A stretch of DNA of 64,000 bases from Pyxicephalus adspersus (taxonomy: Eukaryota; Chordata; Amphibia; Anura; Pyxicephalidae). Within the stretch, counting starts at the first letter, position 1. Each line of letters opens with the position of its first letter. This document shows positions 36,521 through 47,273 of this stretch, in pieces. Below the pieces are notes generated by a model. It worked only from the letters and a program-made list of their open reading frames with translations. It was not told the origin of the DNA and searched no databases. Both the position numbers and the translations under genes were made by a program. The stretch spans positions 3,823,120-3,887,119 of the forward strand of contig NC_092861.1 of the NCBI RefSeq assembly GCF_032062135.1, given 5' to 3'.

Positions 36521-37447
36521 ACTGACCTGAGCTTTTCTGTTAAAAAAGCAGTGAGTTCCACAACGGACAATCCTCAAGAACCAATTTCTTAGTTTTGTTG
36601 TTATATAGATCAGGAAGACAGAATGTGGGACTGGAAAAATGTTCACTAGAACAGAAAACCATAAAAAGTTCAATAAACTATTGTATATCTGAAATATATT
36701 AATTATAAAATAAATGACACAGGTCAGGAAAGAAACAGCTGTAAACTTCATAATCCTATGGTAGGTGTCTGTACTGCTCGTAACATTTCCACCATTGTTC
36801 ATTCTTCTCATGTGGAAACCAAGAGAAATGATAAGAAGGAATGAAGCTATAAAGAAAACAAGGAGAGGGAAAATAATCCACAAACTATTAATATACATTA
36901 TTATCTGTAGCTCTCTGTCATCCAAATTGTAACCATGTGCTGAATTCCTAGAAACCTTCAAAGTCTGAGAAAAATAATTCATAGCTGAGCATCCCAAACA
37001 CAAAAACACAAATGCAATAATCAGGTAGGTGACCCTTTCTAATATGATGGCCTTCAGACGTAAGAAGAAGACATTATGAGAGGTGGAGATCTTGACGTAG
37101 AAGAAGATGGAGAGCAGGGATGATAACCAGACATCAGCAAAGGCTGAACTATTCTCAGTGAACTCAATTAGGGCAAAAGCTATTGTAGGGATCCCTGGAA
37201 ACCAAACGGTTGAATATAATGACAACAGGTGAGCAGTATGATAGAAGATCCTGGATATCCCAATGGAGGTGATTATTTTGTCAGCACATGTTACCGATCT
37301 TCCTTTCACCCAATCAATGACATTAACAGCTGCAATAAATGATTGTATCAGCAAACCTGATAATGCTATTAATCCAGATAGGAAAACTGGAAACAGAATT
37401 CCTGCAGAAATATTCTTGCAATGAGCTTCCTCTGTGGAATTTCCCAT
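36374..37447 (-). CDS. Bitter taste receptor TAS2R-like, gene A, with transposon-derived tail
   Basis: A single-exon seven-helix receptor of 357 residues from the ATG at 37447; this start matches the MxxSTEE start of the other two receptors. TAS2Rs sense bitter compounds at the plasma membrane and signal through gustducin-type G proteins and PLC-beta2 (known for the family). Visible signatures: NVIDW at 42-46 ending TM1, SIGISRIF near 61-68, WLSSLLSIFFYVKIS in TM3 (107-121), LGFHMRRMN before loop 3 (209-217) and PHSVFLI in TM7 (274-280). The extracellular loop 2 site that is an N-glycosylation sequon in the other two reads N168-S-A here, so the sequon is absent. Residues 310-357 are encoded by the TTAA element (36374-36520) and replace the last native residues. 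The 5' module lies at 37500-37612. The body is intact; whether it is functional is not known. Confidence 0.9.
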   Translation of the reverse strand: MGNSTEEAHCKNISAGILFPVFLSGLIALSGLLIQSFIAAVNVIDWVKGRSVTCADKIITSIGISRIFYHTAHLLSLYSTVWFPGIPTIAFALIEFTENSSAFADVWLSSLLSIFFYVKISTSHNVFFLRLKAIILERVTYLIIAFVFLCLGCSAMNYFSQTLKVSRNSAHGYNLDDRELQIIMYINSLWIIFPLLVFFIASFLLIISLGFHMRRMNNGGNVTSSTDTYHRIMKFTAVSFLTCVIYFIINIFQIYNSLLNFLWFSVLVNIFPVPHSVFLIYITTKLRNWFLRIVRCGTHCFFNRKAQVSLTPLAVIPSVTRGGFYMQKVVILSHSRGNFRSPPTFAPRSSSDPMVPL

Positions 37448-37499
37448 CTTGACAATCATGCACAAGAGATGTCTGTGGAGAAGTGGTAAAAGTGTGCTT

Positions 37500-37612
37500 T
37501 ACTTGTTGATTACTTTCTTGAGTTTATGATGCAAATGGTAATGTAAGCTTTATACAAATATGAGATGAGACACTGGATGGGTTATGAGATACCGGGACAC
37601 CTGGTGGAAAAT
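37500..37612 (-). promoter_or_regulatory. Putative TAS2R gene A promoter module
   Basis: A perfect octamer ATGCAAAT lies at 37529-37536 (plus strand), about 82 bases above the start codon. In gene sense TATAAA lies at 37554-37549, about 102 bases above it. The conserved GATGAGACACTGGATGGGTT and AGATACCGGGACACCTGG blocks follow. The octamer is the classical POU-factor site; POU2F3 (Skn-1a) specifies bitter-sensing cells in mammals. A link here is inferred. Confidence 0.6.
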
Positions 37613-38018
37613 AAAATATTTAGTTTAATGGAAGTTTCCAGATAAGAAGTTATGATGTTCTAGTATCATAGTACATTCTTATAGGTATACATTTGAAGTA
37701 ATATCTATGTTGCTGTATAAGATCCATCATATAAAATATGCAGAAACTCCAATAGTCTAGAGACAAGTTGTCTAATCGCACAGCAATGACAAGTCAGGTT
37801 TATCTAACTCACAGCATTCATATATACAACAATAGAAGTGATTCTTATTTGTCAATTGACTTGAACAAAATTAATACAAAGTAAACTTTCAAAGCATAGG
37901 GGGGTTGTTATGAGATAGAAACCTAAGAAAGTTTTATGATCTATAAAGGGCAATCACATGCCCTTAAGTGAACAATGCTTCATGAACTTAATTAAGTTCA
38001 AATAAAGTAAAAGTTTGT

Positions 38019-38281
38019 TAGGCTGGGTACACACATGCAATAATTGTAATTGGAAAGGGTCTTTCATGATCCTTTCTCTGGAGAGGGGAGGGGGGGAAAC
38101 GACAGAGCGGTACCCTGCTGCGCTCGCTCCCCTTCACTTCCATTAGGATCTTTCGTTGTCCATAGTGCGTGAATCCGCCAGGACGGTCATTCGGATGATG
38201 GATAATGGGCGTTGTACACACGCCAGATTCTCGTCGGACATCAGCCTTGAGCCGATCATCAGACATGTGTACGTAGCCTTA
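38019..38281. mobile_element. hAT-like MITE with TAGGCTGGGTACACACATG ends
   Basis: The left end TAGGCTGGGTACACACATG and the right end CATGTGTACGTAGCCTTA are inverted repeats, around GGAAAGGGTCTTTCATGATCC and GTTGTACACACGCCAG. This style is common in frog genomes. No 8-base target duplication was clear. Confidence 0.65.
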
Positions 38282-38477
38282 CTTTCTTACTTGAAATGAC
38301 TTATCTCATCCCTGTAAGATGTAATCAAAGGACTATTTTCCTAAAACCTAAATGGAATGTAAAATAAGTTACTTTACATTGTAAGCATACAGGAATGAAA
38401 TTGTTTATTGCCTTGCAAATGACCCCATGAGACGTCTGTGTACATATATATATATTATTGTTGTTATTGTTTGTGAT

Positions 38478-38828
38478 GTATATAGAGCCAATATTTTTGT
38501 GGTGCTGTGCAATGGAAAATACATACTACAGACATGTATAACAATGTGGGAGATACAGATAAAAGCACAAGTGAACAGCTGACATTGTAAATTGTACATA
38601 GAGGAGAATGAATATACACATCACTACTGTATAGTGTATCATACATAGAGATAGGGTAGAGATGCATAGATATACTGCATTCATTGAAACAGTATAGGAG
38701 AGGTCCCTGTCTATCTGTAGCTTACAGTCCAGGGGAAATTATATATAAATCACAAACAGATAATACAATGAAATATATCTGGTGCCTTGAAACAAAAACA
38801 TAGCTCATCATCCTTCCCTCAGTTACAT
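38478..38828 (-). repeat. TAS2R 3' flank block (orphan)
   Basis: GTGCTGTGCAATGG, TAACAATGTGGGAGATACAGAT, TTGTAAATTGTACATAGAGGAGAATGAATAT, CACTACTGTATAGTGTA and CTTACAGTCCAGG follow the same order as the block ending at 60461, downstream of receptor gene C. It runs into the receptor C-terminal relic. Confidence 0.7.
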
Positions 38829-38890
38829 TGGAGTCACCTCCACCTGCTCAGGAGGTCCGGGAGCTTTTTCTGTTCCTCCATCGGATGAAC
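38829..38890 (-). pseudogene. TAS2R C-terminal relic
   Basis: The minus-strand frame reads NRKAPGPPEQVEVTPM then stop, matching the C-terminus of gene C (NRKTPGPPELVEETHL, stop). No further receptor sequence could be followed at higher coordinates, so all seven helices are lost. Confidence 0.7.
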
Positions 38891-41334
38891 AATTTAAAAT
38901 GGTCAATACTCAAAACAAACAAAGAGCTTGGCAAATATGCATTCAATGTATTCTTCAAAGATTCCTATATAGAAGTGGCTCAGCATTCATAAAAATTCCA
39001 GTATAATGTGGTTAGTTTCTATCAGAAAGTTTTCCCCCAGCATGTTTTTATTCATGGTTATACATTTTGCTGGTGGTATTATTGTGCCTTTACCATTTTT
39101 CCTGGTGGCCTCTTTTTGCAGTAATATGAATTGTTTTAAGGGGATTTCGTGCTTTCAACAGTTCTGATACATATATATAGTGGTGGGCCAATACAATACC
39201 ACTTGTGAGCTATTTTTTGTATTAAGTTTCTATTATCTGTAATTTGCATATTAATTGAACGTTACAATATTTTACTTCTCTCAGTATACAGCATTCTATC
39301 TCCTTCTTGGTGGATTAAAGAAGCAGAAATTTTCAGTGAAACGTGTCATGGAACATTGGAAATATATTATGGACTCTGGGATATTTTCCTGTAGAGGAAT
39401 CTTTGCAGATTACATTGATGGCATCTTTGTCAATCTATATACTTGTACTGTTTACGTACAATTTATAGTTGTGCATCTGAGGGTTAAAAAATGTTATCTC
39501 CTCTTTTAGGCATGGATTGTCTTTTTATTTGTGGATAAACACCAATACAAATGTATTTTAACTGAATTTCAGAGTTTTAGGAGAATTTTAAGACATTAAC
39601 TTTATCTGGTGTATTATTAGTTTTATGTACCTACATCTACATACTGTAAAGAATCAAATGTGGTTGAGTAATTTTGCAAATATTGAGTGAAGCTGACACC
39701 ACTCCATGAAAATGCTGTGTGTTGTGCTGTGAGCTTGAAAAGAATGTTGAATTTGCTAATATTTTTTTTTCTTTTTTATATTCAACATCATCCCTGGGTC
39801 TCTGTGTCTCTTTATTCCTTGCAGGTAGGTCACATCTGGTGGGAATGGCTAAAAATACACTTTACAAGACAGCTTTCTAAAAACATCAAACTGTGCTAAT
39901 GACCACGGATAATGATCAGGCTCCATGATTAAAAGAACTAAAATCTAATAACCGCCAGGGTGGGGAGGACATGACTAGATGATGGACATTCTCCGGCCAG
40001 GAACGTAGGTGAGCCTTATCTGACTCGATGCAGATTTTCATGTGTATTGTGAGGAGTTCACCATGTGTAGTAAAAGCAGAGTATCCTATTTAACTACAGG
40101 AGAGGAGCCTGTAGAACTGTGCAATACTGAAAGGAAGACTGGAGAGCATATTTCACCATTAAATGCATTACTGTATGATCAACAGGCATTTGCAGGGCCC
40201 GTACTAGAAAAAAACATGGGCAAGTTTGCATGACTTGCAAAAATGTACTGCAATTTTTCTTCCCGGGATTTCCAGTGTAAATAGTATATAGTTCATAACT
40301 AGGATATAGATTTCTATACATATTTTATAGTGGTTTTTATAATATTATTAGTATAATAACAGTGTTATATTCTAATAAGGGCAAAATATGTGAGTACACA
40401 GTACCCCCGATTCCGGGTCAGTCATCTGTTTTGAGGTTTTCTTCAGATGGTGATCAGCAACTGCAACCTTTATATATTTTTATATTCACTGCAATAAAAG
40501 TTTCATTTATAATAAAGAAATGATTTGTGTAATGACCTCCTGTGTATGGATTAGGAAGACGTCCTTTGTATGCATACCAATGGGGTCTATAAAGCAGTGC
40601 ATCTGACATTCTCTGAAACCCTCCTGGTGGAGAATCAATTATTTCCATTGGTGATTTGGTGATGAAGTTACTTTAAGAGATTTAGGTGTATATTCTGCAT
40701 CAATGGTTTCTGTTGCTGCACAGAAGATCCTTGTTCATGTTTAGATAACAGTCGATCCCTCAGGAGCCCTAAACTCAGGATGGGGACTTTAAGATCAAGG
40801 TCATTCTGGCATGGAGATATTTTTTACCCCAGGAGCTATGGGAGAGCATCAGTGGTATTAGAACTGTGACATACAGTACAACCTGGAAGTGGACTGAGTT
40901 CTATGTAAACTTTGTGCCTTCACCCTCCTTACTCCTTTATGTGATAAACTCCCTAAAAGAAATATCCGAGAACTTGTCCAAGTTTCCTTTTTATTACTTT
41001 ATGTACTTCTTTTACCTAAGTCAAATCACTTTCCCACCCCACCAGGAAGGACCCCGGCACAAACTGACCCTGTCTACAGAGGTATGCGCAACTTTAGAGT
41101 TTGAACAAAAAAATGTTCCATAACCAGGCTCTATCCTCCAAAGATGATCTGTCAGATTCTTTACAACAAAATTGGTACTTGAGGCATAAATACTGTCTTT
41201 AGATATTGATTGCTTATTATTATTGATTCAATTCATTTTTTTTTAATAATCTTAAAACTGAATAATTGTAAGATTACATTTTAGTGTTAAGGTATATTAA
41301 TTTTATTGGCTGGTGGTTATTTAGGGGCAGGACC
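38891..41334. other. Non-coding interval
   Basis: Near 39310-39350 the phrase AAAGAAGCAG...CAGTGAAACGTGTCATGG looks like a decayed hammerhead-like copy (GAAACGTGTC kept, core lost). The open frame over it (39255-39509) is not supported as a gene. Confidence 0.4.
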
Positions 41335-41830
41335 ACTTACATCAACAACCAGGTAATCTGCCTAACCTCTAGTGCCGGGGATCCCACACAGGATTCCCAG
41401 GGCTGCATGAATGAATGCAGCCCTGAGAATCCACTGCAATCCCTGGGCACTAGAGGTTAATAACCTCTAGTGCCCCGGGATCGCAGTGGAACTGCAGATG
41501 AACTCTGAATGGAGTTTCTCCATTTGAGAGTTCATCTGCAGTTCAGTTCCCATTTGGAAGTTGTTTGGAGGCCCACCGTCAGCAGGCTGTACTGAGAGTT
41601 GGGAGTTCATCTGCAGTTCCACTGTGATCCAGGGGCACTAGAGGTTACTTAACCTCTATGGCCGGGGATCGCAAACAGGATCATTCCCAAGGCTGCAAGA
41701 ATGAATGCAGCCCTGAGAATCCTCCTTTAATGATTTCCTCGATCTTCTGATGGTTTCTCAAAATCGGTTAGCCAAAATTTTGCAGACCCATTGGAAGTTT
41801 AAAGAAATTTTTCCCTCCCTTTTCCTTCCC
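41335..41830. mobile_element. hAT-like MITE of the CTCTAGTGCC / TTCTGATGGG family, rearranged
   Basis: It contains several CTAGTGCC..GGATC units in both orientations, TGAATGAATGCAGCCCTGAGAATCC twice (41408, 41700) and GATCTTCTGATGGTTTCTCAAAATCGGTT. Internal duplication makes it longer than the copy at 44047. Confidence 0.6.
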
Positions 41831-41835
41831 TTTGA

Positions 41836-41940
41836 GTACAGCTGACACTGGATGGGTTATAGGATACCAAGACACCTGGTAAAAAAAATATTTTGTTTAT
41901 TGGAAGAAGGGAGATTAAAAGGAACCTATCACATTCTACT
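41836..41940 (-). promoter_or_regulatory. Orphan distal part of TAS2R 5' module
   Basis: GCTGACACTGGATGGGTTATAGGATACC, CACCTGG and TTTTGTTTATTGGAAG...GAGATTAAAAGGAA match the distal half of the modules. The octamer and TATA half is missing, replaced by the MITE. No receptor follows. Confidence 0.65.
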
Positions 41941-42479
41941 AGGTATTAATGTGAATAATGGTATTTCTTATGCAGTCATTAACTTGAGTGACAGAGCTCA
42001 TCAGCTTGCTGCTCCTTTTTTTCTTCAATAAACCCTTTGGCTGAAAGCTGACTTTTCCCCATACACTTTGAATTCACAGCCAGCCTAAAATAAAATGTAT
42101 CCTGCAATTTTGTGTGTTTGCTTGCCACAATTATTTAATATGTTTACAATCTCAGCGTTAAGTCCACAGCGTAAATTGCCCACGCCAACTTTTTAAAATT
42201 TTTACATTATTGAATGTTGGCTTCCCTGATCTCTGTGCCAGCTCAACAAGGGTGTCAGATTGCCAGAATGTATATGTTTTATGACATCTAGTGCCATTTA
42301 AAAATTTATAAAAAAAAATATATTTATTTCAACTTTTTCCAGTTGGACTTCTCTTCCTTTCAAACCAGAATTATCGTGACTCAAAGTGACTAGAGTGCCT
42401 CTAGTCACAGGTAACCCAACAGCCTACTGAAGGGGTTTGCACAGGAGGCTGTCAACACTGCTGCTGATATAGAGGCATT

Positions 42480-42527
42480 GGGCTTGATTTATAAAGCTCT
42501 CCAAGACTGGAGAGGATACACTTTTAC
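42480..42527. mobile_element. Truncated TGATTTATTAAAG foldback MITE
   Basis: Only the left end is kept: GGGCTTGATTTATAAAGCTCTCC, then GACTGGAGAGGATACACTTTTA. Confidence 0.75.
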
Positions 42528-43196
42528 TGTAGGTACTGCAGAGGGAGGTAGGTTTAAGTAAGTTAAATATTATTAGTAGTAAGTACAAATTTGTTTTATT
42601 TACCAGATTAACATTTTGGCATTGTAAGTATTAAAGAATGTGGTTGTAATTAAGTATAGCATTTGATCAAAGTAGGGGAAAACTTTATGCAATCATTCAA
42701 CATTGGGGAAAATATATAAAATCAAAAAAATTCCACGTAGTACTTTTGTGTGATAGATTTTTTTGAGCTTATTATTATTTGTGGCATGGACTTCACCAAT
42801 GAAAAACAATACTTATAAGTAAGGTTCCAACTTTCTTGTATAGCAATAGACAGATCAGCTGTGCAGGGTGAAGCCTGGTCATGGACCATTTTTTTCAATA
42901 TCTACTCTAGTGCTCACGCCACCCCACCCCAAAATGTCACATTCCCAATACCACTGACATTTTCACATGTGCTTAAGTGGGGAATAATATCTCCAAGACT
43001 GAGTGATCCTGTGCCTAGTCCCAGTCCTGAATCTGCAGGATCCCGTTTTTGGAGTTAAAGGACTCGCCCTAACCTTGCCTAGCCCCAGGAGACTTTAAGG
43101 CAACCTGTTAACTTTCTGTGGTTCACACAGTCCAAGCAGTTCTCTAACTGTTTAAGCACCTAGAAATTAACTGACCCACTTCTCTTCTGCTGCTGC
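42528..43196. other. Non-coding interval
   Basis: No coding signal or element recognised before the segmental duplication begins. Confidence 0.4.
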
Positions 43197-43596
43197 TGCA
43201 CTACATGTGGGTATTACCTGGGTTTGCTGTGCCTACCTGGGTTTGCTTTGCCAACCCAAAGAGTATATCCATCTAAGATGTACTGCACACATTCACCAAC
43301 ATCTACCAACCAATATGGGTCGAGAGGTCACAGCAGCATTACAAGGTCATTTAGGAGCAAGTGACCCATCAGAACAAAAACACATTAGTTAAAACAAAAA
43401 ATCTGGGAATCAGCAGGTTAAGTAGTGTTTTATTGGTTAGAAGATATGGAAATTGTATATAGATATTGAAGAAATATATAGAAGAAAATTAAATACATTC
43501 ATATTACAAAACAATTTAAGGCATCAATTATCAATTGTGTTTTTTATGTGTTTGTTTTATTGTCCTGTCTACTCTCCTACCTTAATGAATACATTA

Positions 43597-43638
43597 TGTC
43601 CTTCTGAAGAAGCCTACAGGTGAAAGGGTTCAAGGACA
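43597..43638 (+). ncRNA. Hammerhead-ribozyme-like motif 5 (best stem I)
   Basis: Arm TGTCCTT, core CTGAAGA (fits CTGANGA), hairpin GCC-TACA-GGT, GAAA, GGGTT, C, then arm AAGGACA. The outer arms pair perfectly over seven bases. Stem III is weak (A-U plus G-U). All core positions of the consensus are present. Confidence 0.6.
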
Positions 43639-44046
43639 AAAAGTTTGAACAATACAAAATATTGATGTGAACATTGTACTCATTGAGATATGTGTGATCC
43701 AAATATGATTGTTTTAACCAGTAAACAAGTGATACAAGTTGTTTTTTTAAAATAATTTTTGCATTTATTTTAAAGAGGCACCTGAAAAATCCCTACAATT
43801 TAAATAATTGATTTTCAAACATTAAAGGCAGTTTGGGGTCCATCAAATGATATTCAGGAAAGTAGCTAACATATATATTAAACTAATTTAGACCATAGGA
43901 TAAGCAAACTTATCACCAAAGCAAAGTTTATTTAATATATCTTTCAGAAGGTTTATATAGATACATAAATATACAAGACCAAAAGGCAAAAAATGTGTCC
44001 TAAGCCAGTTATGTCAAAAAGTACATTTTGAGTACATTATGAGTAC

Positions 44047-44426
44047 TAGGGATGAGGGAAATTTTTAAAATCAATCTCGCGGTGAATTCGGCCATTCTCG
44101 CTTACTGAAATTCTAAGCGAGAACGGCCGGTATAAATCTGCCAAAAAATTTGCTAAAGAAAGGAAAATCCTGATGACGCTCAAGCGTCATTAGGATTTTC
44201 CTTATCTCAGCCAATCAGAGAGCACTAGAGGTTTTGAATGGGGAGACTTGTCCCCATTTAACCTCTAGTGCCTGAGGATCGCACGCAGGAGGACTCCCAG
44301 GGCTGCATGAATGAATGCAGCCCTGGGAATCCTCCTGTAATGATTTCCTGGAACTTCTGATGGGTCCGCGAAATCGGTTCGTCGAAAGTTCGCGGACCCA
44401 TCGGAAGTTCGAGGCAGTCATCCCTA
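44047..44426. mobile_element. hAT-like MITE with 8-bp target duplication
   Basis: The ends are TAGGGATGA and TCATCCCTA, flanked on both sides by ATGAGTAC (44039-44046 and 44427-44434), the 8-base duplication typical of hAT transposition. Inside, TTCTGATGGGTCCGCGAAATCGG and its inverse CGCGGACCCATCGGAAGTTC form a hairpin. There is no transposase. Confidence 0.85.
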
Positions 44427-45021
44427 ATGAGTACATTATGAGCAAAATACATATCAATAGATAATCAACTAAGCACATTTGAATCTACAATAAAGCATAA
44501 TCAACAGAACTATTGAAATATCACAGTTATTTGGTGTAATAATTCATAATTCTATGAATACTTAGTTGACAAGACAGAGGTCAATACAAGATAGTCCTTG
44601 TATGCTCAGTGTAGAAACTATTAATAAAGGGATATCACCCTGTGTGGACAGGTGTTAGAGGATATCACAGTACAAGAAATAGTATTTGTCGCTTGTGGAG
44701 ATATATGTTTTTATATGCAGTATTTACTATGTGTACTTGGATAAAAGGTCATATTAGTAAATGAACTGCAAGTAAACATTCTAACATAAGCTAATACCAT
44801 AATTCAAACTATGTATTTATAATCATATGTTTAATCAATATACTTCAGAGTAAAACATAAATAAAATCAAACAGACTTTTTTGGCGTACATGACTTCCTG
44901 TGTGTACAAGGTATGAGAGGTTCCAATCAATTAAATATAGTGAGTAGGAAAATTAAAGAAATTATGTATGTTCTATAACATATCCAGACCGCATGCTGTA
45001 CCCAAATATTAGTCCGTTACT

Positions 45022-45064
45022 GCACCCTGAGGAAGCCCTTGCTGGGCGAAACGCAATGGGTTCG
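45022..45064 (+). ncRNA. Hammerhead-ribozyme-like motif 6
   Basis: Core CTGAGGA at 45027-45033, hairpin GCCC-TTGCT-GGGC, then GAAACGC. After this the expected GTC is AAT, so the stem III and cleavage site are lost. The upstream arm ACC faces GGGTT. It is duplicated as the copy at 51759. Confidence 0.5.
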
Positions 45065-46664
45065 CAAGCTGAGCACGAAGTAACACGTTTGTCACAGGAC
45101 TCGTGGTCGACACGCATTTCATTGTGTTTGTCCACATTGAGTTCTACATTTGTCTAGTGCTAATTTGTTTGGCCCTCAAATTGGATCAAATTGTATGATC
45201 CTGTATTGTATGTCGCTGTTACATGTATTCTATGAGAATTTCACCACTGAATACAAAAAATTGTTTGCCAAAAAACAGCGCTGTCTTACGTTTTTCCTAA
45301 AGTTCTAAACAGTACAAGTCCATTTTGCTGCATGGAAGCTTTAAATAATCCTTCACTGCAGCCAAGCCGGATGCTTGGGAGGCATTCAAGTAGCTCTGCA
45401 AAAACTTAGCCATAAGTTCCCTGCATACAAGATTGGAGTCCAGAGTCTGCTTGATTCATATCAAAAACAAGGCTGCCATTGAAAATACACTTCTTGCACT
45501 CCAATCTAGAGATCCCTCCAGAAATATAAACATAGTGAGTGACAAACAAGAAGAACGTATGTAGGACATTCAGTCATTGAAGTGTGCCAGTCAGATTGAT
45601 GACTTTACTCCAAGGTTACTATTACCACTTTCAGGGCAGCAATAATGAACAAAGAGCAGACGTTACAAAGCTGATTCCTCTTCTGATGTTGTAGCAAGTC
45701 CTTTCAAGTTTTTTCAAAAAAGAAATTGAAAGAACATAGTTATTTTTAATGAGACTTCCTCATTTGTATTATTATTATGGTGCTAAAAATAGATATTTGC
45801 AGATTAACCACTGCAGGGAGCATTGTATTTGACCTGGCCCTTATTCAATACTCTTGAATAAACAGGAGCCATAAGAACAAAATAGTCAATTGTATCATAT
45901 ATCATATATCTCAAAGACTCCCATTTAGCATTTATCCCATCTATACCATCTATTGGTAGTTGTTTGTTTTTGTTAGAAAATGTAATTTACTTTCCTAAAT
46001 AATCTTAGACCTGAAAAAAAAGGTGTTTATATATTTTTTTAAGGACAAAACAATGTTATTGGCTGATAATTGTCAGGGGGTAGGATGTCATTGGCTCCCT
46101 GTCTTGCTCAGGTAGTGGGCCTACCTTTACGCTTATCTTTACAGCCAAGGGGTTGTTAATAGAAGTCCAATTTGAATCTGTGCTTTCCAAAAATAATTTT
46201 ATAAAATAAGAAGTTTTTAAACCAGAAGACACAGAGGAGTATAAAACACAAAAGGATGGGATTTTGTTTGGAAAAAGAAACTAGGTTTCATTACTAGTAA
46301 AATTAAAACATTTGAAGATAAAGCAATGCTCTTCTATACATAGTTCAGCTGTTACATTCAGAGAAATACATGTGTGAAGTATTTATTCCCACTTATTGGG
46401 GAATATAAGGAACATTTAGAGAACAAAAAGCTGAGCCTCTGTTACCAACACATTTCACCATTTAGTTTCTTAAGGGTATGTTGATAACAAGAAATCTTCC
46501 AGATATATTCAAGACTTAGATCTATCACATTACTAGGATAATAGGGAATGAATAAGGTCCAAATCAGGAAAGGGTTAATCAAGACCTATGCATATATATA
46601 ATAAACTATGACGTATGCATAAATGTTACATCTTCTTTGTCATCTGCTGGATCTGAATTTTTAG

Positions 46665-46954
46665 AATATTATTACTATTATTAATAATATTGTTAGTAAA
46701 CAAAGTAAATAACAATTGAGCAGATAAATATAAAGCATTTCAATAGCTAACCTTGTATATTGTAAATGGAAGAAGATGAATATACTCATTATCACTGTAT
46801 AGTATACTATACTTGGAGGTAGGGTAGAGATTGGAAGAGATGGATATATACACAACAGTTATGGAAACAATATTGGATAGAGCTTGGGTTTTTATTTTAC
46901 AATCTAGGAAAATATGATAAATAACTCAATCTACTTTACCAACAAGTAGGTAAA
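46665..46954 (-). repeat. TAS2R 3' flank block in unit 1
   Basis: It matches 52690-52997, the sequence just downstream of receptor gene B. In unit 1 it ends at the deletion join, with no receptor. Confidence 0.75.
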
Positions 46955-47273
46955 GATGGGGATCACCCTCTCCTATATATGCAGAGCCTTCTCCTATTGC
47001 AACAATGATAAACTTACAGCTCCACCAGCCATGCCAGCAAAGGAAGCAGTAGCAGGAGAGGTCTACAAATGCACTGAAAACATTTTGCAGACAATAATGA
47101 CCAGGCCTAGCACCTGGTATGGCTCACAAGGTTCTCGGTAATGGTTCATGAATAAATCTGCTCTGAATCATACATCTACAAACCCCAAAGTGAAGAGCAC
47201 TTGTACTACTGGGTGTCCAGACCTTGCCAAATATGCTTTAGAGGGGTTGTGAGTGATAAATGCATTTGCCTTA
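46955..47273. repeat. 319-bp block identical to 55911-56229
   Basis: No difference was found by eye between the two copies over 319 bases, while the next 260 bases differ at about 18 positions. A 61-codon plus-strand frame (46956-47141) is therefore identical in both. On the minus strand ATGGCTGGTGGAGCTG is followed by TAAGTTT, a splice-donor-like end. A diverged third copy lies at 27793-27905. Confidence 0.85.

Noticed and set aside
36374..37465. Upstream extension of receptor starts to TTG codons (37465, 54019, 61460)
   Set aside because: Each receptor has an ATG that aligns with the MxxSTEE start of the others; TTG starts are not usual in vertebrate nuclear genes.
40420..40456. Further hammerhead-like motif on the minus strand (CTGAAGA...AAAACAGATGA)
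   Set aside because: Stem II does not pair and the outer arms do not match; too weak to count.
44215..44478. Minus-strand frames at 44215-44478 and 51275-51538
   Set aside because: They lie inside the hAT-like MITE and its target site and have no protein resemblance.
46956..47141. 61-codon frame identical at 46956-47141 and 55912-56097 as a small gene
   Set aside because: The whole 319-bp block is identical, including outside the frame, so the identity does not show coding constraint, and no family is recognised.
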